DNA of 64,000 nt from Microvirga calopogonii (GTDB lineage: Bacteria > Pseudomonadota > Alphaproteobacteria > Rhizobiales > Beijerinckiaceae), in assembly GCF_003347665.1 (NCBI RefSeq), contig NZ_QDGA01000002.1, forward strand, positions 124,001 to 188,000, in the 5' to 3' direction. A model generated the notes under the pieces. The model saw only the letters and a program-made list of their open reading frames with translations. It had not been told where the DNA came from and made no database searches. Shown here piece after piece: positions 1 to 8,151 of this stretch (its first letter is position 1; each line of letters begins with the position of its first letter). The translations under genes and the position numbers were made by a program.

Positions 1-188
1 CGCGCGAAGCCGGCCAGGATGGCAAGCGTCGTATCCCGGTCGAAGAGGTAATCGGGATCAAGATCGGGCACGTGCTGCTCGGCCTGGGAAAAGGCCGGAA
101 CTTCCAGATCCGAGTCGATCCCGAAGACCTGTCGCACGGACACCTTCATGTCAGGCAGAAGGGTCGCTGTCTCGGATTGTGCCGTCAT
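1..188 (-). CDS. cobS: Cobaltochelatase subunit CobS, N-terminal part (cut by window edge)
   Basis: Only the first 62 codons are present, reading out of the left edge. The visible N-terminus contains the segment VRQVFGIDSDLEVPAFSQAE followed by a DPDYLF segment, which I recognise as the start of aerobic-pathway CobS. CobS is the AAA+ ATPase subunit that works with CobT and CobN to insert cobalt into hydrogenobyrinate diamide during cobalamin synthesis. The AAA+ motifs lie outside the window and cannot be checked. The start is the ATG at 188; the upstream neighbour on the same strand is a J-domain protein. Confidence 0.85.
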   Translation of the reverse strand, partial: MTAQSETATLLPDMKVSVRQVFGIDSDLEVPAFSQAEQHVPDLDPDYLFDRDTTLAILAGFA

Positions 189-305
189 AGGGGCCTCTCG
201 GTCTTTGAAGTTTGTCTCGAAAACGTCATGGGCTTCTTAACCTCCATGACGGAATGGCGCAATTTCCTAATGCGCTTGGCTGCCTTGCCTAAAAGGATAC
301 CGCTT

Positions 306-935
306 TCAGCACAGGCCGGCGCTCTTGAGGGCATCGTGCGCCTTGATGATGTCGCGCAGGCGCTCCTCGAAGGATCGATCTCCCCCGTTGGCATCCGGAT
401 GGAAGCGCTTCACCAGGGACTTGTACTGGGCCTTGATGGCGGGCCCGTCGGCGGTCTCGTCGAGCCCGAGGATGTCGAGCGCCCGACGCACTGCACCGCT
501 GTAGCGCGGACGCTTGGGCTCGGGCCGGGCCCGGCTGGTGCGGGCCTGGGTGAAATCCTCGCCCTTGAGAATCCCGAGGGGATCGAAATAGCCCCAGTCG
601 CGCGGCTCGGCCTTGGCCTCGCGCTCCTCGCCCTGGCCGGACGCATTCATGCCCATGGTCCAGGTCGGGCGGTGGCCGATGATGGAATCCTTCTGGAAGG
701 CCGCGACGGCCGAATCCGACATGCCGGCGAAATAATTGTACGAGGCGTTGTACTCGCGCACGTGCTGGAGGCAGAAGCGCCAATACTGGCCCTCCCGGTC
801 CCGCCCCTTGGGCGCGCGGAATTCTCCTGCCGCCTTGCAGGACGGATGTTCGCAGACGGGTCCCTTGGCCTCCTGCGGCTCTTCGCAGGAAGGCTTGATC
901 CGGATGCGGTCGAAAAGAGGCGAGTTGAGATCCAT
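306..935 (-). CDS. J-domain (DnaJ-like) protein with N-terminal Cys-rich segment
   Basis: A 209-residue protein. The C-terminal 55 residues form a J domain with the Hsp70-stimulating HPD tripeptide at residues 179-181. The N-terminus carries cysteines at 17, 28, 33 and 55 in CxxxxC and CLQH contexts, which suggests a small metal-binding module; this is inference. J proteins recruit and stimulate DnaK; the client is unknown. It lies directly upstream of cobS on the same strand, 117 bp away, and is divergent from bolA. No G/F-rich or CxxCxGxG zinc-finger region is present, so it is not DnaJ itself. The start is the ATG at 935; no clear ribosome-binding site is visible. Confidence 0.8.
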   Translation of the reverse strand: MDLNSPLFDRIRIKPSCEEPQEAKGPVCEHPSCKAAGEFRAPKGRDREGQYWRFCLQHVREYNASYNYFAGMSDSAVAAFQKDSIIGHRPTWTMGMNASGQGEEREAKAEPRDWGYFDPLGILKGEDFTQARTSRARPEPKRPRYSGAVRRALDILGLDETADGPAIKAQYKSLVKRFHPDANGGDRSFEERLRDIIKAHDALKSAGLC

Positions 936-1025
936 GATTCAGTGATTATGAGTGGCTTGGGGCCTTGAGCCAAGGCCTGAACGCTTTTCGCCGCAGACCC
1001 GTTCAAAAAGGTTTTACAAATCAGC

Positions 1026-1292
1026 ATGACCCTTCAGCACTGGATCACACAGACTTTGCAGGAAAACCTGCAGCCGACCGACCTGACCGTCATCGACGAA
1101 TCAGAAAAGCATCACGGCCATGCCGGGTGGCGGGAAGGCGGGGAAACTCATTTCCAGGTTTATATCGTGTCGGAAGCCTTCTCCGGCAAGAGCCGGGTCG
1201 AGCGTCACAGGCTCGTGAACGAAGTTCTGAAAGGCGCCTTCGACAGGGGTCTGCACGCCCTGGCGATTCAGGCCAAGGCGCCGGGGGAATAG
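1026..1292 (+). CDS. BolA family protein
   Basis: An 88-residue protein of typical BolA length. The recognisable part is the central VERHRLVNEVL segment, the conserved RHRxVN-type helix of the class II KH-like BolA fold, preceded by a histidine-containing loop (EKHHGHAG) of the kind that helps BolA share a [2Fe-2S] cluster with monothiol glutaredoxins. BolA proteins act in iron-sulfur cluster trafficking and stress-dependent cell shape. The gene is divergent from the J-domain gene (90-bp intergenic region) and convergent with the thiolase gene, with a palindromic repeat between the two 3' ends. Confidence 0.85.
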   Translation: MTLQHWITQTLQENLQPTDLTVIDESEKHHGHAGWREGGETHFQVYIVSEAFSGKSRVERHRLVNEVLKGAFDRGLHALAIQAKAPGE

Positions 1293-1310
1293 GCGAAAAC
1301 CGCCGGATCC

Positions 1311-1399
1311 GTCATGGCCGGGCTCGTCCCGGCCATCCCGATACGGTGAAGCGCTGTGCCTTTCCGATCGGGATCACCGGCACGAGGCCGGTGATGACG
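1311..1399. repeat. Dispersed paired-palindrome repeat, family B, copy 1
   Basis: About 89 bp made of two short palindromes, GTCATGGCCGGGCTCGTCCC at one end and a CACCGGCACGAGGCCGGTG type at the other, joined by a short linker containing a CCGATCGGGAT element. Eight further full copies occur in this window. This copy separates the convergent 3' ends of bolA and the thiolase gene. Confidence 0.85.
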
Positions 1400-1460
1400 T
1401 GGAGGGTGTTAAAAACCGATCGACGACTCGGCACCGAGACGGCGAAGCCGTACGGCATCG

Positions 1461-2627
1461 TCACTTGATCCGCTCGAGCACGCTCACGTAATTCGCCACG
1501 GCCGCGCTGCCCATATTGAAGATGCCGCCGAGGGTCGGGTTCTTCACCTGGATGCCGCCCGCCTCCTCGCAGAGCTGCATGGCGGAGAGCGCGTGCATGG
1601 ACACGCCGGTCGCCCCGATGGGGTGGCCCTTGGCCTTCAGGCCGCCGGAAGGGTTCACCGGCAGCTTGCCGTCCCGGTTCGTCCAGCCTTCCTTGACGGC
1701 AATCGCGCCCTGTCCGGGCGCCGTCAGGCCCATGGCCTCGTACTCGATCAGTTCCGCGATGGTGAAGCAGTCATGGGTCTCGACAAAGGAGAGATCGGTG
1801 ATCTGAATACCGGCCTGCGACAGGGCCCGCCGCCAGGCTTCCGCGCAGCCCTCAAACTGGACGATGTCGCGCTTCGACATGGGCAGGAAATCCTGCGCAT
1901 GGGCCGTCGCCCGGAAGGCCACCGCGCGCTTCATCCGCAGCGCCGTCTCGGTGTCGGCGAGGACCAGGGCGGCGGCGCCGTCGGAGACGAGCGAGCAATC
2001 GGTGCGCTTCAAGGGACCGGCGACGTATGGGTTCTTCTCGCTCTCCGCGCGGCAGAACTCGAAGCCGAGATCCTTGCGCATCTGCGCATAGGGATTGTCG
2101 ACGCCGTTCCTGTGGTTCTTGGCGGCAATCAGGGCAAGCGCATCGGACTGGTCGCCGTAGCGCTGGAAATAGGCTCCTGCGATCTTGCCGAACACGCCGG
2201 CGAACCCGCCCGGCGTGCCGCCGTCCTCCGGCAGGTAGGAGGCCTTGAGCAGGATATTGCCGATCTCCGGCCCCGGCGTCTTCGTCATCTGTTCCACGCC
2301 GACCACGAGCACAGTCTTGGCCCGCTTGGCCTCGATGGTCTTGATCGCCTGATGCACGGCGGCGGAACCGGTCGCGCAGGCATTCTCGACCCGGGTCGCC
2401 GGCTTGAAGCGGAACCGGTCGCTGGCCTGGAACACCAGGGAGGCGGTGAAATCCTGGGCCGAGAAGCCGCCGTTGAAATGGCCGAGCACCACCTCGTCCA
2501 CATCCTCGGGCCCAAGGCCCGCATGGTCCAGCGCCTCGTTGGCGACGCGGACGATCAGGCTTTCGACCGACTCGGTGTCGAGCTTGCCGAAGGGGGTATG
2601 GGCCCAGCCGACGATGCAGGCAGTCAT
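1461..2627 (-). CDS. Thiolase family protein (SCP2-type, acetyl-CoA acetyltransferase-like)
   Basis: A 388-residue thiolase-fold protein. The acyl-accepting cysteine is at residue 84 in a VENACATGS context, and the NPSGGLKAKGHPIGATG block carries the catalytic histidine. The usual C-terminal CxG motif of biosynthetic and degradative thiolases is replaced by NMG (GGIFNMGSAAVAN), as in SCP-x/SCP2-type thiolases, so the exact condensation or cleavage reaction is uncertain. The start at 2627 is chosen because GAGGAGA lies just upstream; a longer open frame reaches 2717 without support. It is divergent from the LOG-family gene. Confidence 0.8.
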   Translation of the reverse strand: MTACIVGWAHTPFGKLDTESVESLIVRVANEALDHAGLGPEDVDEVVLGHFNGGFSAQDFTASLVFQASDRFRFKPATRVENACATGSAAVHQAIKTIEAKRAKTVLVVGVEQMTKTPGPEIGNILLKASYLPEDGGTPGGFAGVFGKIAGAYFQRYGDQSDALALIAAKNHRNGVDNPYAQMRKDLGFEFCRAESEKNPYVAGPLKRTDCSLVSDGAAALVLADTETALRMKRAVAFRATAHAQDFLPMSKRDIVQFEGCAEAWRRALSQAGIQITDLSFVETHDCFTIAELIEYEAMGLTAPGQGAIAVKEGWTNRDGKLPVNPSGGLKAKGHPIGATGVSMHALSAMQLCEEAGGIQVKNPTLGGIFNMGSAAVANYVSVLERIK

Positions 2628-2785
2628 GGATGTCTCCTCGGGGATCGTGTTGTTGAAGACAAGGTGGCCCTCTTTGGAGCCTTCCACAAGTCGCACATTC
2701 GACGCTCGGGTCCGCATCAGGGCCTTGAGCCCGTCCCGTTCCTGTCGTTCATCGATGGATGACGCGAATCAAGAAGGGAAACTCC

Positions 2786-3364
2786 ATGCGCCTGTGTGTC
2801 TTCTGCGGATCCAGCAGCGGCCAGGATCCGGTTTATCTCGCAGCGGCGCAGTCGCTCGGCGAGACCTTGGCAGTCCAGGGAATCGAGCTGGTCTATGGCG
2901 GCGCCTCGGTGGGTCTCATGGGCGCGGTCGCCGATGCGGCGCTCGAAAAGGGCGGCCATGTGATCGGCGTGATGCCGCAGGCGCTGGTGGACAAGGAGAT
3001 CGCCCATCGCTCTTTAAGCGATCTACGGGTGGTGGGCTCCATGCACGAGCGCAAGGCCCTGATGGCGGAGCTCTCCGACGGCTTCATCGCCCTGCCCGGG
3101 GGCTTAGGCACCTTCGAGGAATTGTTCGAGGTCTGGACCTGGGCGCAGCTTGGCTACCACCGCAAGCCCTGCGCGCTCCTGAATGCGGGCGGCTTCTACG
3201 ACAAGCTGACCGATTTTCTGGACGACGTGGTCGAGCGCGGTTTCGTGAAGCCGATCCACCGGGCGATGCTGATCGTCGAGCGGGAGCCTGCCGCCCTCAT
3301 CGCGGCGGTCCGCGCCTACGAACCGCCGAAGGTCGACAAGTGGATCAAGGCGGGCGAGCGCTGA
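2786..3364 (+). CDS. LOG family protein (cytokinin riboside 5'-monophosphate phosphoribohydrolase-like)
   Basis: A 192-residue Rossmann-fold protein with the LOG signature: an N-terminal VFCGSS, GGASVGLMG at 38-46, MHERK at 86-90 and PGGLGTFEE at 104-112. LOG enzymes hydrolyse nucleoside 5'-monophosphates to free base and ribose 5-phosphate; bacterial members are often annotated as TIGR00730 lysine decarboxylase-like, which is misleading. The start is ATG 2786, preceded by AAGAAGGGAA; an upstream GTG or TTG start would add nine residues with no ribosome-binding site. Confidence 0.85.
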   Translation: MRLCVFCGSSSGQDPVYLAAAQSLGETLAVQGIELVYGGASVGLMGAVADAALEKGGHVIGVMPQALVDKEIAHRSLSDLRVVGSMHERKALMAELSDGFIALPGGLGTFEELFEVWTWAQLGYHRKPCALLNAGGFYDKLTDFLDDVVERGFVKPIHRAMLIVEREPAALIAAVRAYEPPKVDKWIKAGER

Positions 3365-3371
3365 TCCGCAT

Positions 3372-4526
3372 TCAAGCTCTGTAGGCGCTCACGCCCTCGC
3401 CGAGACGGGCGTTGTTGGCCTCCCGGATCTTGGCCGCCTCATCGTCATAGAGAAAGGGCAGGAAGGCGAAGCGGCGTCCTTTGGTCACGCGCGACACGGC
3501 ATGGAGCAGCGGGCACGAGAACACCACGGCACCGCCCGGGGGAGCCTTGTAGCTGCGCGACCCGTATTCCGGGAAGCTGACTTCGCCGCCCTCGAAATCG
3601 CCGTTGAGGTTGATCGAGACCGCGAAGCGGCGATGGGCCGTGCCGCTCGTCGTGTTGTCGCGATGCGCGCGGAAGTGCCCGCCGTCCTCCGCCGCGTAGC
3701 AGGACACGATGTAGCGCTCCATCCTGGTCGGCTTGAAGAAGTGCACCCGCTCGATCTCCGGATTGATGCGACGGACGATGCGGTGCTGCACCTGCCGCAT
3801 CAGGTTCTCATCCTCGATCGTGTAGTCCTTGCGCCGTTTGTGGCTTGCGTCATGGATGGCGATGGTCTTGCCGTCGACCTCGCGCATGAAGCCCGATTCC
3901 TCGCCGCCATGCCGTTCGTAGAGGCCGATCAGGTGCTTGCAGAACTCGGGCTCGAATACGTCCGGAATGACGAGCACGGGGGCCGGGATCTCGAACCCGG
4001 CAAACTGGTCTACCGGCGGCAGCGCGCGCAGGTAAGCCATGACCTTCTCTCGGTCGCTGCCGTCCTGTTCGAACGGGAAGACGGCGCGCACGCGTAAGGT
4101 CGGATTGAGCACCATCCAGAAGCGGCGGATCGGGATGCCCGACTGCCCCGGCGCCGTGTTGCGCGGAAGAGCCCCGTAGAGGCGCCCGACAGCACCGTCG
4201 AAGTCCCAGAAATGACGAATGCCGGGGATGATCTGCTTGGCCCGCGCCTCCGTGTCGTCCGACGGATCGACGCTCACGCCGAAGATCGCGACCTTGTCGT
4301 CGTCGAACAGGTCCCGGTGCTCTTCCTGGAACGAGGCCAGAGTCGCTTGGCCGGCTTCGTCCGAACCCGTCCCGTAGAAACACAGGACGATGTAGCGTCC
4401 GGCGACCGTATCGAAGCTGAACTGCGGATTGCTGGACGAGTTCTGCTTGAACCAGGGCGCCGGATCTCCGACCTGGAGGATGCGATAGGCCGGTTGAACG
4501 TTCTCGGATACAGCGGCATCGGTCAT
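3372..4526 (-). CDS. Redoxin-like domain fused to 2OG-Fe(II) oxygenase
   Basis: A 384-residue two-domain protein. Residues about 15-170 have the thioredoxin/AhpC fold pattern (GDPAPWF, then IVLCFYGTGSDEAG and FGVSVDPSDD), but the position of the peroxidatic cysteine is GTGSDEA, so peroxidase activity is unlikely. Residues about 180-365 are a prolyl-4-hydroxylase-like double-stranded beta helix with iron ligands H288 and D290 in AHRDN, H342, and R352 as the likely 2-oxoglutarate anchor. The substrate is unknown. I start at ATG 4526; the longer frame begins with a TTG at 4553. It ends 7 bp from the LOG gene in convergent orientation. Confidence 0.8.
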   Translation of the reverse strand: MTDAAVSENVQPAYRILQVGDPAPWFKQNSSSNPQFSFDTVAGRYIVLCFYGTGSDEAGQATLASFQEEHRDLFDDDKVAIFGVSVDPSDDTEARAKQIIPGIRHFWDFDGAVGRLYGALPRNTAPGQSGIPIRRFWMVLNPTLRVRAVFPFEQDGSDREKVMAYLRALPPVDQFAGFEIPAPVLVIPDVFEPEFCKHLIGLYERHGGEESGFMREVDGKTIAIHDASHKRRKDYTIEDENLMRQVQHRIVRRINPEIERVHFFKPTRMERYIVSCYAAEDGGHFRAHRDNTTSGTAHRRFAVSINLNGDFEGGEVSFPEYGSRSYKAPPGGAVVFSCPLLHAVSRVTKGRRFAFLPFLYDDEAAKIREANNARLGEGVSAYRA

Positions 4527-4598
4527 GGGAGACAGGTCCGAACAAAGTTTCAAGTTATGTAATTTTGTTCGTTAACATGCCGGTGCCGCAGCGACAAG

Positions 4599-5501
4599 CT
4601 AACGTTGCGCAAGGAGCAGCAAACCCACGCCCGCGAGGATCAGCAGCATTCCGGCCAGCTCCCGCCGGGTCGTCGCCTGCGCCAGGAAGCGATGGGACAC
4701 GGCCTGCGCCATCAGGACTTCGACGAGAGCGAGCGTCCGCACATTGGCGGCGGTCGTGAGCGCGAAGCCGATGAACCAGAACTGGGAGGCCAGCGCTCCC
4801 AGGAACCCCGCTCCCAGGGAGGGACGCCAGGCGGCAAAGCTCGCCATGAGGGCCTTGCGGTCGAAGATCCCGAGCCAGATCAGGAGGATGGCCGTCTGCA
4901 GGCCCAGACCCCAGACAAGAGTCGTGGAGGCCCGGATCAGCGGGGAGCCCTGGTCGAGCGACAGGATGGCGCCGCGAAAGCCAATGGCTGCCAGGGCGAA
5001 GAAGGCCCCGGACGCGAGGCCGAAGAGAACGGGCTTCGCGCCCGAGGACGTGAGGCTCGTGCCCGGCTTCACGGACATGAGCACAACACCCGAGGTTGCG
5101 ACCACGATGGCCAGCCCCATGGCCGGCGTCAGATGATCCCCCAGGAGAACCAGCCCGAACAGGGCCACCTGGACCGGCTCGGTCTTGGTGTAGGCCGTGA
5201 CGACCGAGAAGGCGCGCTCGCGCATGGCGGCCAGCATGAGGGCGGTGGCGAGGATCTGGGTCGTGGCACCGGCGAGGGCGTAAGCCAGGAAGTTCGCATT
5301 GGGCCCTGGAACAACCTCTCCGGTCACGAGGTTCACAACGACCAGCGCCAAGAGGGCGAATGGAAATCCGTAGAGGAAGCGAACCTGGGTCGCGCCCACG
5401 GTTCCGATGGTCTCGGTCAGGCGCCGCTGCGTCGCATTGCGCCCGGTCTGCGCCGCCGCAGCCGCCAAGGTCACCGGTATCCAGAGAAGGGATGTATTCA
5501 T
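4599..5501 (-). CDS. EamA/DMT-family transporter
   Basis: A 300-residue protein that is almost entirely hydrophobic, with about ten predicted membrane segments in two EamA-like halves. The first half has the TKTEPVQVALFGLVLLGD segment and the second ends VEVLMAQAVSHRFLAQ, matching the pattern of drug/metabolite transporters. The substrate cannot be read from sequence; relatives export amino acids, nucleobases or metabolites. I place the start at ATG 5501 rather than a GTG at 5543, since the additional 14 residues are polar and unlike the family. It is divergent from the D,D-carboxypeptidase gene. Confidence 0.85.
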   Translation of the reverse strand: MNTSLLWIPVTLAAAAAQTGRNATQRRLTETIGTVGATQVRFLYGFPFALLALVVVNLVTGEVVPGPNANFLAYALAGATTQILATALMLAAMRERAFSVVTAYTKTEPVQVALFGLVLLGDHLTPAMGLAIVVATSGVVLMSVKPGTSLTSSGAKPVLFGLASGAFFALAAIGFRGAILSLDQGSPLIRASTTLVWGLGLQTAILLIWLGIFDRKALMASFAAWRPSLGAGFLGALASQFWFIGFALTTAANVRTLALVEVLMAQAVSHRFLAQATTRRELAGMLLILAGVGLLLLAQR

Positions 5502-5692
5502 ATCGATCTTCAAACCGCGCTGCTCTTGCCACTCTCTTGACACGAATTTTGTTAAGAAGGGCGGTATAAACCGTCAAAAAACCGGCCAACCTAGCCAAGG
5601 TTGAGGTTTGGCCCTACAAATGGCCCAGCTGACAGGCGGGGCCTCATCGAGATCCTCTCCTATCGTTGGACGAAGCCAAGGAGTCGTTCCGC

Positions 5693-7021
5693 ATGAACGT
5701 TAGCCGTGCCCTCCGCGCGACAGCCTTTGCCCTTGCCGCCCTGCTCAGCGGCTCGGCGCTGGCGGCCGGCGGCCCTGCTCTTGTCGTTGAACTCGAATCG
5801 GGCCGCGTCCTGCACGCGGAGCGGGCGACCGACCCCTGGTTTCCGGCGTCGATCACCAAGCTGATGACGGCCTATGTCGCCCTCGACAAGGTGCGCTCCG
5901 GCCAGATGAGCATGGAGACGCTGCTCACCGTCACCGACGGCGCCGCCGCCCTGCCTCCGTCCAAGATGGGCTTCAAGCCCGGCACCCAGATCCGCCTCGA
6001 CAACGCCCTCAAGATCATGATGGTGAAGTCCGCGAACGACATCGCCGCGACCATCGCGGAGAATATCGGCGGCTCGATCGACGGCTTTGCGGATCTGATG
6101 AACGCCCACGCCCAGCGCCTCGGCATGGTCAGCAGTCATTTCGTCAATCCGCACGGCCTGCCCGACGATCGCAATCAGACCTCGGCCCGCGACATGGCGG
6201 TTCTGGCCCGGGCGCTGCTGCTCGAATTTCCGCAGGACAGGGAGCTGTTCGACATCGGGGCGGTGCAGTTCGGCCGGCGCATCATGCGCAACACGAACGG
6301 TCTCATCGGCCGCTATCCCGGCGCAGACGGCATGAAGACCGGCTTCATCTGCTCGGCCGGCTTCAACGTGGTGGCGAGCGCCACGCGCAACGGCCGCCAT
6401 CTCATCACGGTGGTGCTCGGCGCCCAATCGGCCAACGAGCGCACGATCAAGGCGGCAGAGCTGTTCGACCGCGGCTTTAGCAGCAAGGTGAACTTCACCA
6501 ATCCGGAGCTCGCGGCCCTCCCGGTTTCCAGCAATACCACCCCTCCGGACATGCGCCCCGTCATCTGCGACCGCCGTGGGCCGATGCCGCAGGAAGAGGA
6601 CGCTCCGGCCGTCGCCGACACGGACAGCAACATCCCGAACCTGTTCTCCTCCGAGGTCATGGCTTTCGCAGGCGACACGCCCGAGAAGCCGACACGCACC
6701 GTGCTCGGCCCTCGCGCGGCGGTTCAGCCGGAACGCGTCTGGATCGGTCTCAATCCTCCGTCCGAGGCCGAGCTCGCCGCCCAGGCCGCCGCGGAAGACG
6801 CCGCCGAGCAGGCCCGCAAGGCAAAGACCAAGAAGGTTACCGCTTCCAAGAAGGCTACCGACAAGGAACCCGTGAAGGCTACGGCAAAGGGCAAGGACCA
6901 ATCGCGGACCAGTGTCTCGGTCAAGCCCGTCACCGGCAACGGCAAGTCCGATTCGAAACCCGCCGCGAAGGCTCCCCAGAAAGCCGATGCCGGGGCGAAG
7001 TCTAAAGCCGTCGCGAACTGA
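5693..7021 (+). CDS. D-alanyl-D-alanine carboxypeptidase (PBP5-type, serine hydrolase)
   Basis: A 442-residue exported enzyme that trims the terminal D-Ala of peptidoglycan pentapeptides. A signal peptide covers residues 1-25 (cleavage near SALA-AGG). The three penicillin-binding motifs are SITK at 53-56, SAN at 113-115 and KTG at 215-217. After about residue 350 the protein ends in a Lys/Ala-rich low-complexity tail that may interact with the cell wall or membrane. The start is well supported by AAGGAG nine bases before ATG 5693. A clear intrinsic terminator follows at 7048-7072. Confidence 0.92.
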   Translation: MNVSRALRATAFALAALLSGSALAAGGPALVVELESGRVLHAERATDPWFPASITKLMTAYVALDKVRSGQMSMETLLTVTDGAAALPPSKMGFKPGTQIRLDNALKIMMVKSANDIAATIAENIGGSIDGFADLMNAHAQRLGMVSSHFVNPHGLPDDRNQTSARDMAVLARALLLEFPQDRELFDIGAVQFGRRIMRNTNGLIGRYPGADGMKTGFICSAGFNVVASATRNGRHLITVVLGAQSANERTIKAAELFDRGFSSKVNFTNPELAALPVSSNTTPPDMRPVICDRRGPMPQEEDAPAVADTDSNIPNLFSSEVMAFAGDTPEKPTRTVLGPRAAVQPERVWIGLNPPSEAELAAQAAAEDAAEQARKAKTKKVTASKKATDKEPVKATAKGKDQSRTSVSVKPVTGNGKSDSKPAAKAPQKADAGAKSKAVAN

Positions 7022-7047
7022 TCCGCGAGACGACCATCCCTCTGCAA

Positions 7048-7072
7048 CGCCCGGTCATCGACCGGGCGTTTT
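7048..7072 (+). terminator. Intrinsic terminator of the carboxypeptidase gene
   Basis: A nine-base-pair GC stem, CGCCCGGTC pairing with GACCGGGCG around a three-base ATC loop, followed directly by TTTTG. It starts 27 bp after the stop codon. Confidence 0.9.
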
Positions 7073-7140
7073 GCTTGGTCCCTTGCTTTCGCGACCGATC
7101 CGCGCGAACGGTGCGGTGTCCTGAATAGTCCGCGTGCCTG

Positions 7141-8091
7141 ATGACCCGCTCCTCCTCCCCCGCCGACGGTCTCCTCTTCGCCCTCGCCTCGGCCAGCCTC
7201 TACGGCTTCAACATCGTCTATGCCCGTATGGCGTCCTTTGCCGGAGCCAGCGGCTCGGCGATCGTGGTCTATCGGGTTCTCCTGATGCTGGTGCTGGTGG
7301 GCATAGTGGCGGCTGTCGCAAGAAGCTCGCTCGCCATGGCGCGGGAGGAGCGGGGAAAGCTGCTCCTCCTCGGCATTTCCAGCGCCTTGCAGGGCATCGG
7401 CTATCTGTCCTCCGTCGCCTTCATTCCAGTGACGGTCGCGGCGGTCGTCTTCTACACCTATCCGATCATCATCGTCCTCGCGAGCCCCCTCGTGGAGAGG
7501 ACGCCGCTGACGCCGTCCCTGGTCGGGATCGTCGCCGTCGCGACCCTCGGCGTCTGTCTGGTGGTGGGACCTGCCTTCTCCGATCTCGACTGGCGCGGCT
7601 TGGCCCTCGCCTTCGGCGCCAGCATCGCCACGGCCATCCAGTTCTTCGCCGCAGCGCGCTGCACGAGGACGAGCGTGGTGGCGAAGGTGTTCTGGATTCA
7701 GCTGATCATCCTGCCCACCGCAATCCTCATCAGCCTCACCGTCGGACAATTGGCGCCGCCATCGATCCTGGCACTGGCTCCCTTCGCGGTCACGATGACG
7801 ATCGTCGGCTACATCGGTGGGTTCGTCCTGCAGTTCCTGGCGCTCGGCCGCGTCACGGCGGTGGCGGCCGGGATCGTCTTCTGCGCCGAGCCGGTGATAG
7901 CGGCCCTGTCCTCGGCCCTTATCCTTAACGAAAGCCTGTCACCGCTGCAAATCGCCGGCGGGGCCCTTGTGTTGGCCGCCATCATGGCCAACGTTCTCTT
8001 GGAGCAACGACGCCTGAAGGGCGCTCCGGCGCGTCGAACGCAAAAATGGAAACCGGTCTTACGTGAAAAGATGCGGGAAACAGAAACTTGA
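7141..8091 (+). CDS. EamA/DMT-family transporter (C-terminus supplied by a repeat)
   Basis: A 316-residue protein with about ten membrane segments in two EamA halves (YPIIIVLASPLVERTPL in the first, AEPVIAALSSALILNE in the second). Substrate unknown. The membrane part ends near residue 290 and the last about 19 residues (from 298) are encoded by the left part of a dispersed family A repeat that runs to 8130, so the basic tail is probably an add-on. It follows the terminator of the carboxypeptidase gene and therefore needs its own promoter; none is obvious. Confidence 0.85.
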   Translation: MTRSSSPADGLLFALASASLYGFNIVYARMASFAGASGSAIVVYRVLLMLVLVGIVAAVARSSLAMAREERGKLLLLGISSALQGIGYLSSVAFIPVTVAAVVFYTYPIIIVLASPLVERTPLTPSLVGIVAVATLGVCLVVGPAFSDLDWRGLALAFGASIATAIQFFAAARCTRTSVVAKVFWIQLIILPTAILISLTVGQLAPPSILALAPFAVTMTIVGYIGGFVLQFLALGRVTAVAAGIVFCAEPVIAALSSALILNESLSPLQIAGGALVLAAIMANVLLEQRRLKGAPARRTQKWKPVLREKMRETET

Positions 8092-8130
8092 ACAGCGGAC
8101 GTGAATGCGAATTCACGCCCGATGCTTTAG
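8033..8130. repeat. Dispersed repeat family A, copy 1 (overlaps gene end)
   Basis: A mosaic repeat whose core resembles CGCAAAAGTGGGAACCGGTT, here with two changes, then AAAGATGCG and, about 50 bp on, a GTGAAT/ATTCAC palindrome and CCCGATGCTT. Related copies are at 13319, 41277 and 49281. The first 59 bp are translated as the C-terminus of the EamA gene. Confidence 0.8.
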
Positions 8131-8151
8131 TGCCGATTGCGGATTGATACG

